This document shows positions 8,181 through 15,560 of a stretch of DNA of 64,000 nucleotides, piece after piece. A program made the position numbers and the translations under genes. Each line of letters begins with the position of its first letter. Within the stretch, counting starts at the first letter, position 1. Source of the stretch: Acidipila sp. EB88 (GTDB taxonomy: Bacteria > Acidobacteriota > Terriglobia > Terriglobales > Acidobacteriaceae); NCBI RefSeq assembly GCF_003858395.1, contig NZ_QWEV01000005.1, positions 1,240,001 to 1,304,000 of the forward strand, written 5' to 3'. The notes beneath the pieces are model-generated. The model was not told where the DNA came from, made no database searches, and worked only from the letters and a program-made list of their open reading frames with translations.

Positions 8181-8705
8181 ATGCGCTGGATGCGGGCGGT
8201 AGTGGCGGCGGCATGGGTAGCGGGGCTGTGCGGGTGTGGCCCCTCGATGAGCACGCTGGATGCGCTGGCGCAGCGGGGACGGCTCGATCGAAATGCACCG
8301 GTATCGGTACAGCTGGAAACAAGCATGGCGGCGCCGCCCGCCAAGGTATGGACTCTGCTGGTCAATGCTGCCAAGTGGCCCGGCTGGCACGGGGCTGTCA
8401 CCGCGGTACAGGTGGATGGAGTGCTGGCGCAGGGCACGCGGTTCCAGTGGAAGACCCGGGGAACCACCGTGCAGTCGCAGGTGCAGTTGTGTGTGCCGGG
8501 CAAGCGGCTGGCGTGGACAGGGCGCGCGTACACGGCGAAGGCGATCCACGTGTGGGAGCTGCTGCCGACGCCCAGCGGGCAGACCGTGGTGATCGTGCGG
8601 GAATCGATGGATGGCTTGCTGATGGCGCGGATGGTCTCGCGACAGCAACTGCTGGACGCGGATACGGAGTGGCTGTCTGATCTTAAGCGGGCTGCGGAGC
8701 AGTGA
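8181..8705 (+). CDS. SRPBCC (START-like) lipoprotein
   Basis: About 174 residues from the ATG at 8181, chosen over the upstream ATG at 8139 because GGGAGA lies 5-10 bases before it and it gives a proper signal peptide. Hydrophobic residues 5-16 run into GLCGC, a somewhat unusual lipobox (Cys at -2). The rest matches a polyketide-cyclase/SRPBCC fold: MAAPPAKVWTLLVNAAKWPGWH near the start and the terminal helix RQQLLDADTEWLSDLKR. Such folds bind hydrophobic ligands. A lipid-anchored form next to a putative lipid synthase invites a lipid-related role, but the terminator between the two genes argues against co-transcription. Confidence 0.75.
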   Translation: MRWMRAVVAAAWVAGLCGCGPSMSTLDALAQRGRLDRNAPVSVQLETSMAAPPAKVWTLLVNAAKWPGWHGAVTAVQVDGVLAQGTRFQWKTRGTTVQSQVQLCVPGKRLAWTGRAYTAKAIHVWELLPTPSGQTVVIVRESMDGLLMARMVSRQQLLDADTEWLSDLKRAAEQ

Positions 8706-8783
8706 GCGCATTGCAAAGGATGTACCCGAACTTTGCCCCGACAGGGCGCGTCCGGCCAGGCGGAGCCTGCAAACGGCGAGTTG

Positions 8784-9959
8784 CTAGCGAGTTCGCACGA
8801 CCTCAAACCTGCTCTTGAGTCGGAGAAACGGCTTCTCGATGAAGCGGTAGGAAAAGGCGGCCATGGCGAGGGAGCTGAGAAAGATGGCCAGCATGGAGCT
8901 GCCGGGCAGGTGTTTGAGCTCGGTGCCGAGTGCGAGGGGCACAAGGTTCAGCGCCACCGCGTGGAAGACGTAAAGACCATACGAGATCTTGCCCAGGTAT
9001 GCGAGCCACCCGGGCACCCGCGCAGGCGGAAAGCGCAGGGCGGCGGAGAGCAGCACCGCGCAGGCAATCGCCACCAGGGCATACCCGCACGTAGCGCGGA
9101 AGGGGTCCATGTGCGCCGGGCGACGCGAGACCTGCCCGACGATCTCTGCCATGAACCACAACGCCACACCGCCGGCGAACAGGGCAAAGGCCGCCCGCAC
9201 GCTGTGGTTGCGTATCGGCTTGTGCCACAGCGCAAAGAGCGCGCCAACGGCGAAGAACACGAACTCTGACCCGCTGTTAAGCCATAGCGCAAGCGACGAC
9301 ACGTGGTGCGCCGCGGCAACGCCGGTCACAGCCAGGGAGAACACGGCGATTGCAGCGGACAGCAGCAGGAACGCGGGCCGCGCCAGCACCCGGAACAGCA
9401 GGGGCCACAGTGCGTAAAACTGCTCTTCGATCGAGATACTCCACAGGTGCGAGGCGATGGGCGTGCCCATGCCGTGGAGGATGGAGTACCAGTTGGCCGC
9501 AAGCAGCGTCATGGCAAGCAGGCGAAACGTTTCCAGGTGAAAGAGCGGCACAAAAAGGCCTGTGAGCGCGACGCCACCAAGGTAGAGGAAGTACAGCGGC
9601 CAGATGCGGAGCATGCGCCGGGCAAAGAAGCTCCCAAGAGCAATGGTCCCGGTCTTTCGCTTTTCGGCCTGCAGCAGCGTGGTGATGAGGTAGCTGCTGA
9701 GCACGAAGAACAGGCTCAGTCCGAATGCACCAGACTCCTGCACCATGAGCAGCAAGGGATGCATGCGGCCGGCGTGCGCACCGGGACCAGGCATGATGCG
9801 GAGGGAATGGTGCAGGAACACGGCAAAGAAAGCGAAGAAGCGCAGGGCGTCGAGTTGAGGGACGTAGAACGCACCGGGCGGAGGGCGATGGGCAGGAGCG
9901 GGAGCAGCGACCGGTTCAACTGTTTCGTACTCGAACTTAACCAGCGTGGCCTGCGTCAT
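8784..9959 (-). CDS. Acyltransferase family 3 membrane protein (OafA/YrhL type), copy 1
   Basis: An integral-membrane O-acyltransferase that would move an acyl group, usually acetyl, onto a surface glycan or lipid. The start is taken as the ATG at 9959 (391 residues), since AGGGGA lies just upstream and the 60-residue extension to 10139 looks non-coding. The family signature LDALRFFAFFAVFLHHSLRI opens the first membrane segment. Further motifs are FFARRMLRIWPLYFLY and WSISIEEQFYALWPL, and about ten hydrophobic segments are visible. The C-terminus (FLRLKSRFEVVRTR) closely matches that of the acyltransferase at 61459-62661, marking them as paralogs. The acyl acceptor is unknown. Confidence 0.9.
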   Translation of the reverse strand: MTQATLVKFEYETVEPVAAPAPAHRPPPGAFYVPQLDALRFFAFFAVFLHHSLRIMPGPGAHAGRMHPLLLMVQESGAFGLSLFFVLSSYLITTLLQAEKRKTGTIALGSFFARRMLRIWPLYFLYLGGVALTGLFVPLFHLETFRLLAMTLLAANWYSILHGMGTPIASHLWSISIEEQFYALWPLLFRVLARPAFLLLSAAIAVFSLAVTGVAAAHHVSSLALWLNSGSEFVFFAVGALFALWHKPIRNHSVRAAFALFAGGVALWFMAEIVGQVSRRPAHMDPFRATCGYALVAIACAVLLSAALRFPPARVPGWLAYLGKISYGLYVFHAVALNLVPLALGTELKHLPGSSMLAIFLSSLAMAAFSYRFIEKPFLRLKSRFEVVRTR

Positions 9960-10330
9960 GCGTGTCCCCTGCTTTGTCAGCCCATGCCCATTTGCGGGTT
10001 CAGCTTTCGGTACGGTAGAACGCTGTTCTGGAACGAGCATGTGCGCCTGCGTTGTCTCTGAATGCAGGGCGCGCGAGGTATCCCGGACCCGCGGCAGTGC
10101 GGGTTCAGGCTTCTCTAAGTCGCCGCGACATACCGACAAGCGGCGCGGTGCAGGGACAGCGGTGCAGGCCCTTATGGCTGCGCGTCTGCCCAGCCGGGTC
10201 TGCTGATAGTCACCATCTACCTCTAGGTAGTAGTTAACAAAGCCAGGTTGATCATGACAATCACCCGTGAGCGTTCAGAGCGCTCGAAAGTAACTAACTT
10301 ACGTGGTACATAGGCGCTCGTCCGTGGGAG
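9960..10330. other. Intergenic stretch between two minus-strand genes
   Basis: No convincing gene. A small dyad, CTACCT-CT-AGGTAG, lies at 10217-10230 and could be a protein-binding site. The region should contain the promoter of the acyltransferase gene. Confidence 0.4.
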
Positions 10331-11173
10331 TTAGCTCAGCCGTAGAGCCAGGCACTTGGCAGCCCCGCCGGCTTTCAGGAACTCGGAAAGCGGCACCTGG
10401 TGCACGGTGTAGCGGTGCGCCTCCAGGGTTTCGAGCAGTTGGGAGCTGGCCGCATTGAGCACGATGGTGGTGCCCAGCACAACCGCATTGCAGGCGAACC
10501 GGAGAGCGTCGGCTTCTTCCACGGCAACGCGTTTGTGGGCCGGGTAGAAGGCCTCGATGCTGGCGAGAGACGGCGCATCGAAGGCGGCCGGGTAATAGAG
10601 CAGCTCGCCGCCCGGGAGCGGGGCGAAGCAGGTATCGAGGTGGTAGAAGCGAGGGTCGATGAGCCGCAGCGGCGCGACTTCGCAGGGTAGCAGTGCGCGC
10701 AGCACCTCGTGGCTGGCAAGGTCGGTCCGCCAGCCGTGGCCGATCCACAGGCGGGCGCCGTCGGGTGTGAACAGCGCGTCACCCTCCCCTTCAAACGGGA
10801 TGGAGGGTGGAAGCTCCGCCAGCGTGAAGCCTTCCACCGTAAACCAGGAGCGAAAGTGCGGCTCTTCGCCCTGGCGCTCACGGCAGCGAAAGCGGCTGAC
10901 GATGGCGAGATTGTGGTGCACAAGGCCGGCGTTGGCGGTGAAGACCATGTCGGGCAGCGCCGGCTTGGGTTCGATGAGCAGCACCTCGGCCAGCGACTCG
11001 ATGGTGGTGTGCAGGTGCTTCCACTGGGTGAGCGCGAGGGCGTAGGAAGGCGCATGGAGGTTGCCCTCCATCCACGGGTTGATGACGTACTGCACGTCAA
11101 AGAAGCGCGGCGGGCACATCAGAAACGTGGGGCGCGGGAACAACGGGGTGCCAGTGGTTTCGCCCGGGTACAT
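10331..11173 (-). CDS. Amidinotransferase-fold hydrolase (DDAH/arginine dihydrolase-like)
   Basis: 280 residues of the guanidino-group-modifying superfamily (pentein fold), which includes dimethylargininase, arginine deiminase and arginine dihydrolase domains. Expected elements are present in order: PDMVFTANAGLV near 75, FEGEGDALF near 130 (substrate-binding acidic residues), the catalytic His region FYHLDTCFAPL near 185, and a C-terminal nucleophile Cys in GGAAKCLAL near 275. The substrate may be arginine, dimethylarginine or a related guanidino compound; the sequence alone does not decide. AAGGAG lies 7 bases before the ATG. It is divergent from mutY, sharing a 126-base promoter gap. Confidence 0.82.
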   Translation of the reverse strand: MYPGETTGTPLFPRPTFLMCPPRFFDVQYVINPWMEGNLHAPSYALALTQWKHLHTTIESLAEVLLIEPKPALPDMVFTANAGLVHHNLAIVSRFRCRERQGEEPHFRSWFTVEGFTLAELPPSIPFEGEGDALFTPDGARLWIGHGWRTDLASHEVLRALLPCEVAPLRLIDPRFYHLDTCFAPLPGGELLYYPAAFDAPSLASIEAFYPAHKRVAVEEADALRFACNAVVLGTTIVLNAASSQLLETLEAHRYTVHQVPLSEFLKAGGAAKCLALRLS

Positions 11174-11299
11174 GATGGCTCCTTGTGGCGAGTGTCGCCT
11201 GTGGGCGGCGGTGCGTCAACTGTGCCGGGCACAAACCGGCTGCGCGGCTTGAGGCCAGTTCCTGGCGGGTAGCGCCTCGCTGGTTCATAAGATAGGGAG

Positions 11300-12427
11300 A
11301 TGACGGAAGAAACGGCGCGCGCACTGCTGAGGTGGTTTGAGGAGCACAAGCGCGATCTGCCGTGGCGGCGAACGCGGGATCCGTACGCGATCTGGGTGTC
11401 AGAGATCATGTTGCAGCAGACCCGGGTGGCCGCGGTGCTGGATCACTATGCGCGCTGGATGGAGCGCTTCCCTTCGGTGGCTGCGCTGGCAGCGGCAGAG
11501 GAAGCAGAGGTCCTGACGCTTTGGAGCGGACTCGGGTACTACCGGCGCGCGCGCATGCTGCACCGCGCGGCACAGGTGGTCGCGGCAGAGCATGGCGGCG
11601 TGGTGCCGGGCACAGCCGCCGGTCTGCGGGCGCTGCCCGGGATCGGGGAGTACACCTCGGCGGCCATTGCCAGCATTGCGTTTGAAGAAGCAGTCGCGGT
11701 GGTGGATGGCAACGTGGAGCGGGTAGTGACGCGGCTCGCGGGGCTGGTGGAGGCTGTTTTTGCAACAGTATTAGTAGCAGAGCACCAGGGAAATGGCGTG
11801 CGGACGCGCGACGCAGCACCCTTGCCGAAGGGCGCTGCGCGTGCGTCGAGGGGCGAAGCTGCCGCGGGTGCAGCGGCGGGGCGCAAGACCGAGGGAACGG
11901 CGGCAGGGCTGGCCCGGGCAATACGCGCAGGTGCCACGGCACTGCTGGTGCAAGGGCGCGCGGGCGACAGCAACCAGGCCATGATGGAGCTGGGCGCAAC
12001 GGTGTGCCTGCCCAGGGCGCCGCTGTGCCTGCACTGCCCTGTGCAACCGTGGTGCCGGACGCGGGGAGAGCACATGGCGGAGCCGCGCAAGAAGCTGGTC
12101 GCAAGGTCGGTGGCGTATGCGCTGGTGGTGCGCGGGACCGATCCGGTGCGCGAGGTTCTGCTGCGGCAAAGACCGGCAGGAGCTTCGCTCATGGCCGGCA
12201 TGTGGGAGCTGCCGGAGCTGAACGAGGTGCCGCTGGAGGGCGAGGTGGTGCTGCAGGTAAAGCACGCGATCACGGTGACGAACTATGCGGTGCGCGTGGT
12301 GCGGCTGGGACAACGTCTGGCCCTGGCGGAGGAGCGCTGGGTGCTGGGCAGGGAGGTTGCAGGGTTGCCGCTGACCGGGCTAGCGCGCAAGGTGCTGAAG
12401 AGGCTCGGGCTCTGGCCGGGAGAGTGA
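11300..12427 (+). CDS. mutY: A/G-specific adenine glycosylase MutY with an unusual internal insert
   Basis: MutY removes adenine mispaired with 8-oxoguanine. Seen are the catalytic Glu in SEIMLQQTRV (near 35), the helix-hairpin-helix LPGIGEYTS (near 110), the catalytic Asp in VVDGNVERV (near 135), NQAMMELG, and the [4Fe-4S] cluster cysteines C236, C243, C246 and C252 in the correct 6-2-5 spacing. The C-terminal 100 residues resemble the NUDIX-like 8-oxoG recognition domain. Odd: between VVTRL and NQAMMELG there are about 80 residues where E. coli MutY has about 33. The extra part is Ala/Gly/Arg-rich and encoded by DNA containing a strong palindrome (11812-11839). The frame is intact, so the enzyme may still work. 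Confidence 0.92.
   Translation: MTEETARALLRWFEEHKRDLPWRRTRDPYAIWVSEIMLQQTRVAAVLDHYARWMERFPSVAALAAAEEAEVLTLWSGLGYYRRARMLHRAAQVVAAEHGGVVPGTAAGLRALPGIGEYTSAAIASIAFEEAVAVVDGNVERVVTRLAGLVEAVFATVLVAEHQGNGVRTRDAAPLPKGAARASRGEAAAGAAAGRKTEGTAAGLARAIRAGATALLVQGRAGDSNQAMMELGATVCLPRAPLCLHCPVQPWCRTRGEHMAEPRKKLVARSVAYALVVRGTDPVREVLLRQRPAGASLMAGMWELPELNEVPLEGEVVLQVKHAITVTNYAVRVVRLGQRLALAEERWVLGREVAGLPLTGLARKVLKRLGLWPGE
11812..11839. repeat. Palindrome inside the mutY insert
   Basis: Arms CGCAGC-a-CCCTT (11812-11823) and AAGGG-c-GCTGCG (11828-11839) with a 4-base loop and one mismatch. Flanking bases extend the pairing: CGACGCA before it and TGCGTCG shortly after are reverse complements. It lies within the extra coding segment of mutY, which suggests a palindromic element that inserted in frame. 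Confidence 0.55.
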
Positions 12428-12568
12428 GCTGGGCGCAGCTTAGCCGGGTGGCTTTCAGGGCTGAAGATTGCGTCGGCGTTGAGCGGTGTGGGGTCGGGCG
12501 GCAGGCACGGTACCGGCGAGTGCGACCGCATGCTTCCCGGAAATGCTGCGCTCCTTGCTGTGGGGAGT

Positions 12569-12594
12569 CCCACATCTCAAAGGCGAGATGTGGG
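12569..12594. repeat. REP-like palindrome downstream of mutY
   Basis: Perfect 10-bp arms (CCCACATCTC at 12569-12578 and its reverse complement at 12585-12594) around a 6-base loop, followed by GGCACC. It has the same layout as the palindrome at 655-680, and both loops end in GC. It marks a dispersed repeat family. Confidence 0.6.
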
Positions 12595-12608
12595 GCACCC
12601 AGTTCGCT

Positions 12609-12761
12609 GAGGGTGCGGGCTCTTCCAGCTTTCTGGGGGTTAAAACTTTTCCAGTTGGTTAGGGTGCAGACCTTTCCGCCCGTTGCGGGTGGCCTTTTGC
12701 CAGCCCGCCGGGGTGCGGACTTTCTCAGCTCATCCAGGCTGTGGGCTTGTCCGGTGCTTGG
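12609..12761. repeat. Degenerate ~25-bp tandem repeat, about six units
   Basis: Units begin with GGGTGCGG or a variant at 12611, 12637, 12662, 12687, 12711 and 12737, so the period is 24-26 bases. Most units continue as a pyrimidine-rich CTTTTCCAG-like stretch. The units have diverged. This is most of the 400-base gap after mutY, together with the palindrome just before it. No gene is supported here. Confidence 0.55.
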
Positions 12762-12826
12762 TGCAGGGGCGCGAGAGGCGGCAGCCTCGGGAGCAACTTC
12801 CGGCTGCACTTGGTTCCCGCGGTGGG

Positions 12827-13324
12827 CTACTGGCCGATCAGGTGGAAGCCATTGATGTCGGCTCTGCAGGTGGCCTGGCCAGTGGGGCGCCAGTTGGTTC
12901 CGTCCGCGTAGTTAATCTCGGTGATCTCGGCCCAGTGAGGAAACCGGATGGCCTGCAACTGGATCTCTTGGTCTTTCCATCCCGCGTTTCCAGCCTCGTG
13001 GAGATGCAGGATCTGCACTTTGTCCCCACCCTCCGCTGTGCGCAGGACGTGATTTTCGCCCGAGCCTCCGTGGACCGCCACGGTCGCCCCAATAACTTTC
13101 AGGGGCTCGAATTGCTGGAGGCTGAGTTTAAGCAGGGTGTGCCGCTGGTCGCGGTCCGCGCCCGCCACAGTATGCACCGCAGCCTGGGAGTCCGCAGCGA
13201 TGGCGAAGCCTACCGGGCAGCTCATGCTGGCAGGTGGAATGGTCAGCACGATGGCTGGTTGCTGTTGGGCGAATGCAGTGAAACTGAACGGCACGAGCAC
13301 TGAGCACAGCAAGCCTTTACGCAT
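12827..13324 (-). CDS. Small secreted protein of unknown function
   Basis: 165 residues with a clear Sec signal peptide (MRKGLLCSVLVPFSFTAFAQ) and CGGAGG just before the ATG, which supports a real gene on this strand rather than the overlapping plus-strand frame. The mature part contains SCPVGFAIAADSQAAVHTVAG, an ATVAVHG motif, and a C-terminal region with two cysteines overall (SCPVG and ATCRAD) that could form a disulfide. No enzyme motif is seen. It is probably a lineage-specific exported protein. Confidence 0.65.
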   Translation of the reverse strand: MRKGLLCSVLVPFSFTAFAQQQPAIVLTIPPASMSCPVGFAIAADSQAAVHTVAGADRDQRHTLLKLSLQQFEPLKVIGATVAVHGGSGENHVLRTAEGGDKVQILHLHEAGNAGWKDQEIQLQAIRFPHWAEITEINYADGTNWRPTGQATCRADINGFHLIGQ

Positions 13325-13559
13325 GATGCCTCCGACGGAACGTCGCTATCCAAGTTCTGCCGTTCCTTGTTTTGCTGCGAGAATGCACTTTGGACGAATG
13401 TTCTGTCCAGAACTTCGTTCGCTTTGTCTTGCCCGCTCGGCGCGTGGTCTGCATGGTGTCATGCTCGAATCAGACGCAGCGCACACCCATGAAGAGCTGC
13501 TGTGGACCTGCCTTGTGCACAGCGCAACCAGTAGCAGAGCGGGGCTTCCAGAGCGCAAG

Positions 13560-15209
13560 CTAGCTGGTACTGATGCGGGTTTCGCTCAGGTCGAGTTCGC
13601 GCTCAAGCCGGCGCAGCACGGTGTCGCTGATGCGGCCGTCGTCGCGGAGGCGCAGCGCGGTCTGCCGCTCGATGCGGAGCAGGTCCTGCGAGAGTTCCCG
13701 GTAGCGCAGGTAGTGGGAGGGTTCGGCGGAGACCTCATGGTCTTCCGCCTCGCCGGCAGCCTGCTCCTGCGCCTGGCTGCGGCACTCAAGCGCGGTGAGG
13801 CGCTGGTGATGGTGGCCCAGCAGGTCTTCGTACATGTGCGTGAGCGCGGGCTCGGTGGCGGCAGGACCTGCGTTGCGGGCTTGCTCGATATGCGCGACGG
13901 CCGCTTCGATCATGAGGCGGCGTGCCTCGTCTTCTTCGCAGTCAGGGCCCTGTCGGCTGGCAAGTGAGAGCGCCCGCACCAGCGGCGGCAGGGTAAGACC
14001 CTGCAGCACCAGCGTGACCAGGATGACGCTGAAGGTGAGAAAGATGATGAGGTTACGGCCCGGGAAGGGCTGGCCATTCGCGAGGGTCTCGGGAACAGAC
14101 AGCGCGGCGGCGAGCGAGACCACGCCGCGCATGCCGGTCCAGCCCACTACGAACAGCGCCCGGGGCGCCGGGAACGGGTCGTTCTGCTTCTGCACCCGGC
14201 AGCGGATGAGGTGGGCAGTCCAGGCGCCGGGATAGATCCAGAGCAGGCGCAGCGCGATCACCAGCACGGAGAACGAGACGGCATAGCCGAGCAGCAGCGG
14301 CCGGCTGTACTGGTGGAGACCGGCGAGTACGAAGGGCAACTGCAGTCCGATCAGCACGAACACCAGGCCGTTGAGTACGAAGTCAATGGCGTTCCACAGG
14401 GCATAGGCCTGCAGGCGAACGCTGGGGGAAAAGAACACCGAGCTGTGACGGCCGATGTAAAGGCCTGTGGCGACCACGGCGATGACGCCCGAGGCGTGTG
14501 CTTCTTCGGCGGCGATGTAGGCGGCATAGGGAGTAACGAGCCCGATCGTCATCTCAATGGGTCCGTCGTCGATGAGCAGCTCAAGCCGGCGTACCAGCCA
14601 GCCCACCAGCACGCCGATGCCGATGCCGGCAGCAATCAACCAGACCAGCCTGGTAGCGCCCGCGGCGAAGGAAGGCGTGTGACCTTCGACCACGAGGGCA
14701 ATGCCGAACTCGAGCGCGAGCAGGCCGGTGGCGTCGTTGACCAGGCTCTCGCCTTCGAGGATGTCGACGATGCGCTGGGGCAGGCCGACGCGGCGCGCGA
14801 TGGAGGTGGCAGCGATGGCGTCGGTGGGTGCAACGATGGCGCCGAGCACGAACCCGGTGTTCCAGTACAGCAGCGAGAACCCCTTCTCACTCGCAAAGGC
14901 GATGCCGAAGACGGTGAAGGCCACGAGGCCGAAGGCAAGCAGCAGGATGGAGACGATGTTGTAGCGGAACTCGCGCCACGAGGTTTGCCAGGCCGCGTGG
15001 TAGAGCAGCGGCGGCAGGATGGCGAGAAAAACGATGTCGGGATTGAGCGAGATACGCGGCAGGCCGGGGATGAACGAGACCATGAGTCCCGCGATGACAA
15101 GAACGATGGGGTAGGCCATGCGCAGCTGCTTGGCCAGCGCGCCAAAGATGATGACGAACAGGAGCAGGAAAAGGAAGACGAGCTCGACCTGGCGGACGCC
15201 TTCGTGCAT
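13560..15209 (-). CDS. CPA1-family Na+/H+ antiporter
   Basis: A monovalent cation/proton antiporter of the NhaP/NHE (CPA1) type in the inner membrane, likely for pH and sodium homeostasis. About twelve hydrophobic segments fill the first 400 residues. The family motif EGESLVNDATGLLALEFG carries the Asn-Asp pair of the ion-binding site. A C-terminal cytosolic tail of about 140 residues is charged and probably regulatory. The ATG at 15209 is chosen because AAGGAG lies 8 bases upstream, giving 549 residues; an ATG at 15248 has no such site. Which ion it prefers cannot be told from sequence. Confidence 0.9.
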   Translation of the reverse strand: MHEGVRQVELVFLFLLLFVIIFGALAKQLRMAYPIVLVIAGLMVSFIPGLPRISLNPDIVFLAILPPLLYHAAWQTSWREFRYNIVSILLLAFGLVAFTVFGIAFASEKGFSLLYWNTGFVLGAIVAPTDAIAATSIARRVGLPQRIVDILEGESLVNDATGLLALEFGIALVVEGHTPSFAAGATRLVWLIAAGIGIGVLVGWLVRRLELLIDDGPIEMTIGLVTPYAAYIAAEEAHASGVIAVVATGLYIGRHSSVFFSPSVRLQAYALWNAIDFVLNGLVFVLIGLQLPFVLAGLHQYSRPLLLGYAVSFSVLVIALRLLWIYPGAWTAHLIRCRVQKQNDPFPAPRALFVVGWTGMRGVVSLAAALSVPETLANGQPFPGRNLIIFLTFSVILVTLVLQGLTLPPLVRALSLASRQGPDCEEDEARRLMIEAAVAHIEQARNAGPAATEPALTHMYEDLLGHHHQRLTALECRSQAQEQAAGEAEDHEVSAEPSHYLRYRELSQDLLRIERQTALRLRDDGRISDTVLRRLERELDLSETRISTS

Positions 15210-15560
15210 GGTGTGCTCCTTGTATTCCCCTGCGGGTGGACTGGGCAACTATTGTCATGGTAGCCGGGGGCAATGGGCGGGACGCCCGGGTTTGCCAGGA
15301 CTGGGCTTGTGGATTGGGTGGGAACTGGTGGATGGGCCGGGTTGTGTGGTGCGCATATGTTCCGCGGACGGCGCGCGGACTCACGGGGCACCCGGTGGGT
15401 CTGGGGTGCCCCGCTGAACGCGGATCCTTCGTGCGCTCAGAATGACAGGAGTGTTGTCGGGTGAGGCGTGTTGCTGCTTGTGGCGTGTTGTTGCTCGAAA
15501 GGAAGTCCGTGCTCTGAGCCGGTCCCGGTGTTTTAACCAGTCATCGTGCCCTGGTTAGTG
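15210..15560. other. Intergenic stretch with hairpin repeat
   Basis: No gene seen. It holds a perfect 10-bp inverted repeat, CGGGGCACCC at 15384-15393 with its partner at 15404-15413, followed by a conserved-looking tail to about 15448. The GGGGCACC core is the same as that flanking the palindromes at 655 and 12569. Confidence 0.5.
15384..15413. repeat. Inverted repeat with GGGGCACC core
   Basis: Two perfect 10-bp arms with a 10-base loop. No T-run follows, so a terminator is less likely than a dispersed intergenic repeat. It lies between the antiporter and the M1 peptidase gene. Confidence 0.5.

Noticed and set aside
14211-15263. 350-codon plus frame opposite the antiporter
   Set aside because: The minus strand has the CPA1 membrane segments and motif; the plus frame is polar, charged and without homology cues.
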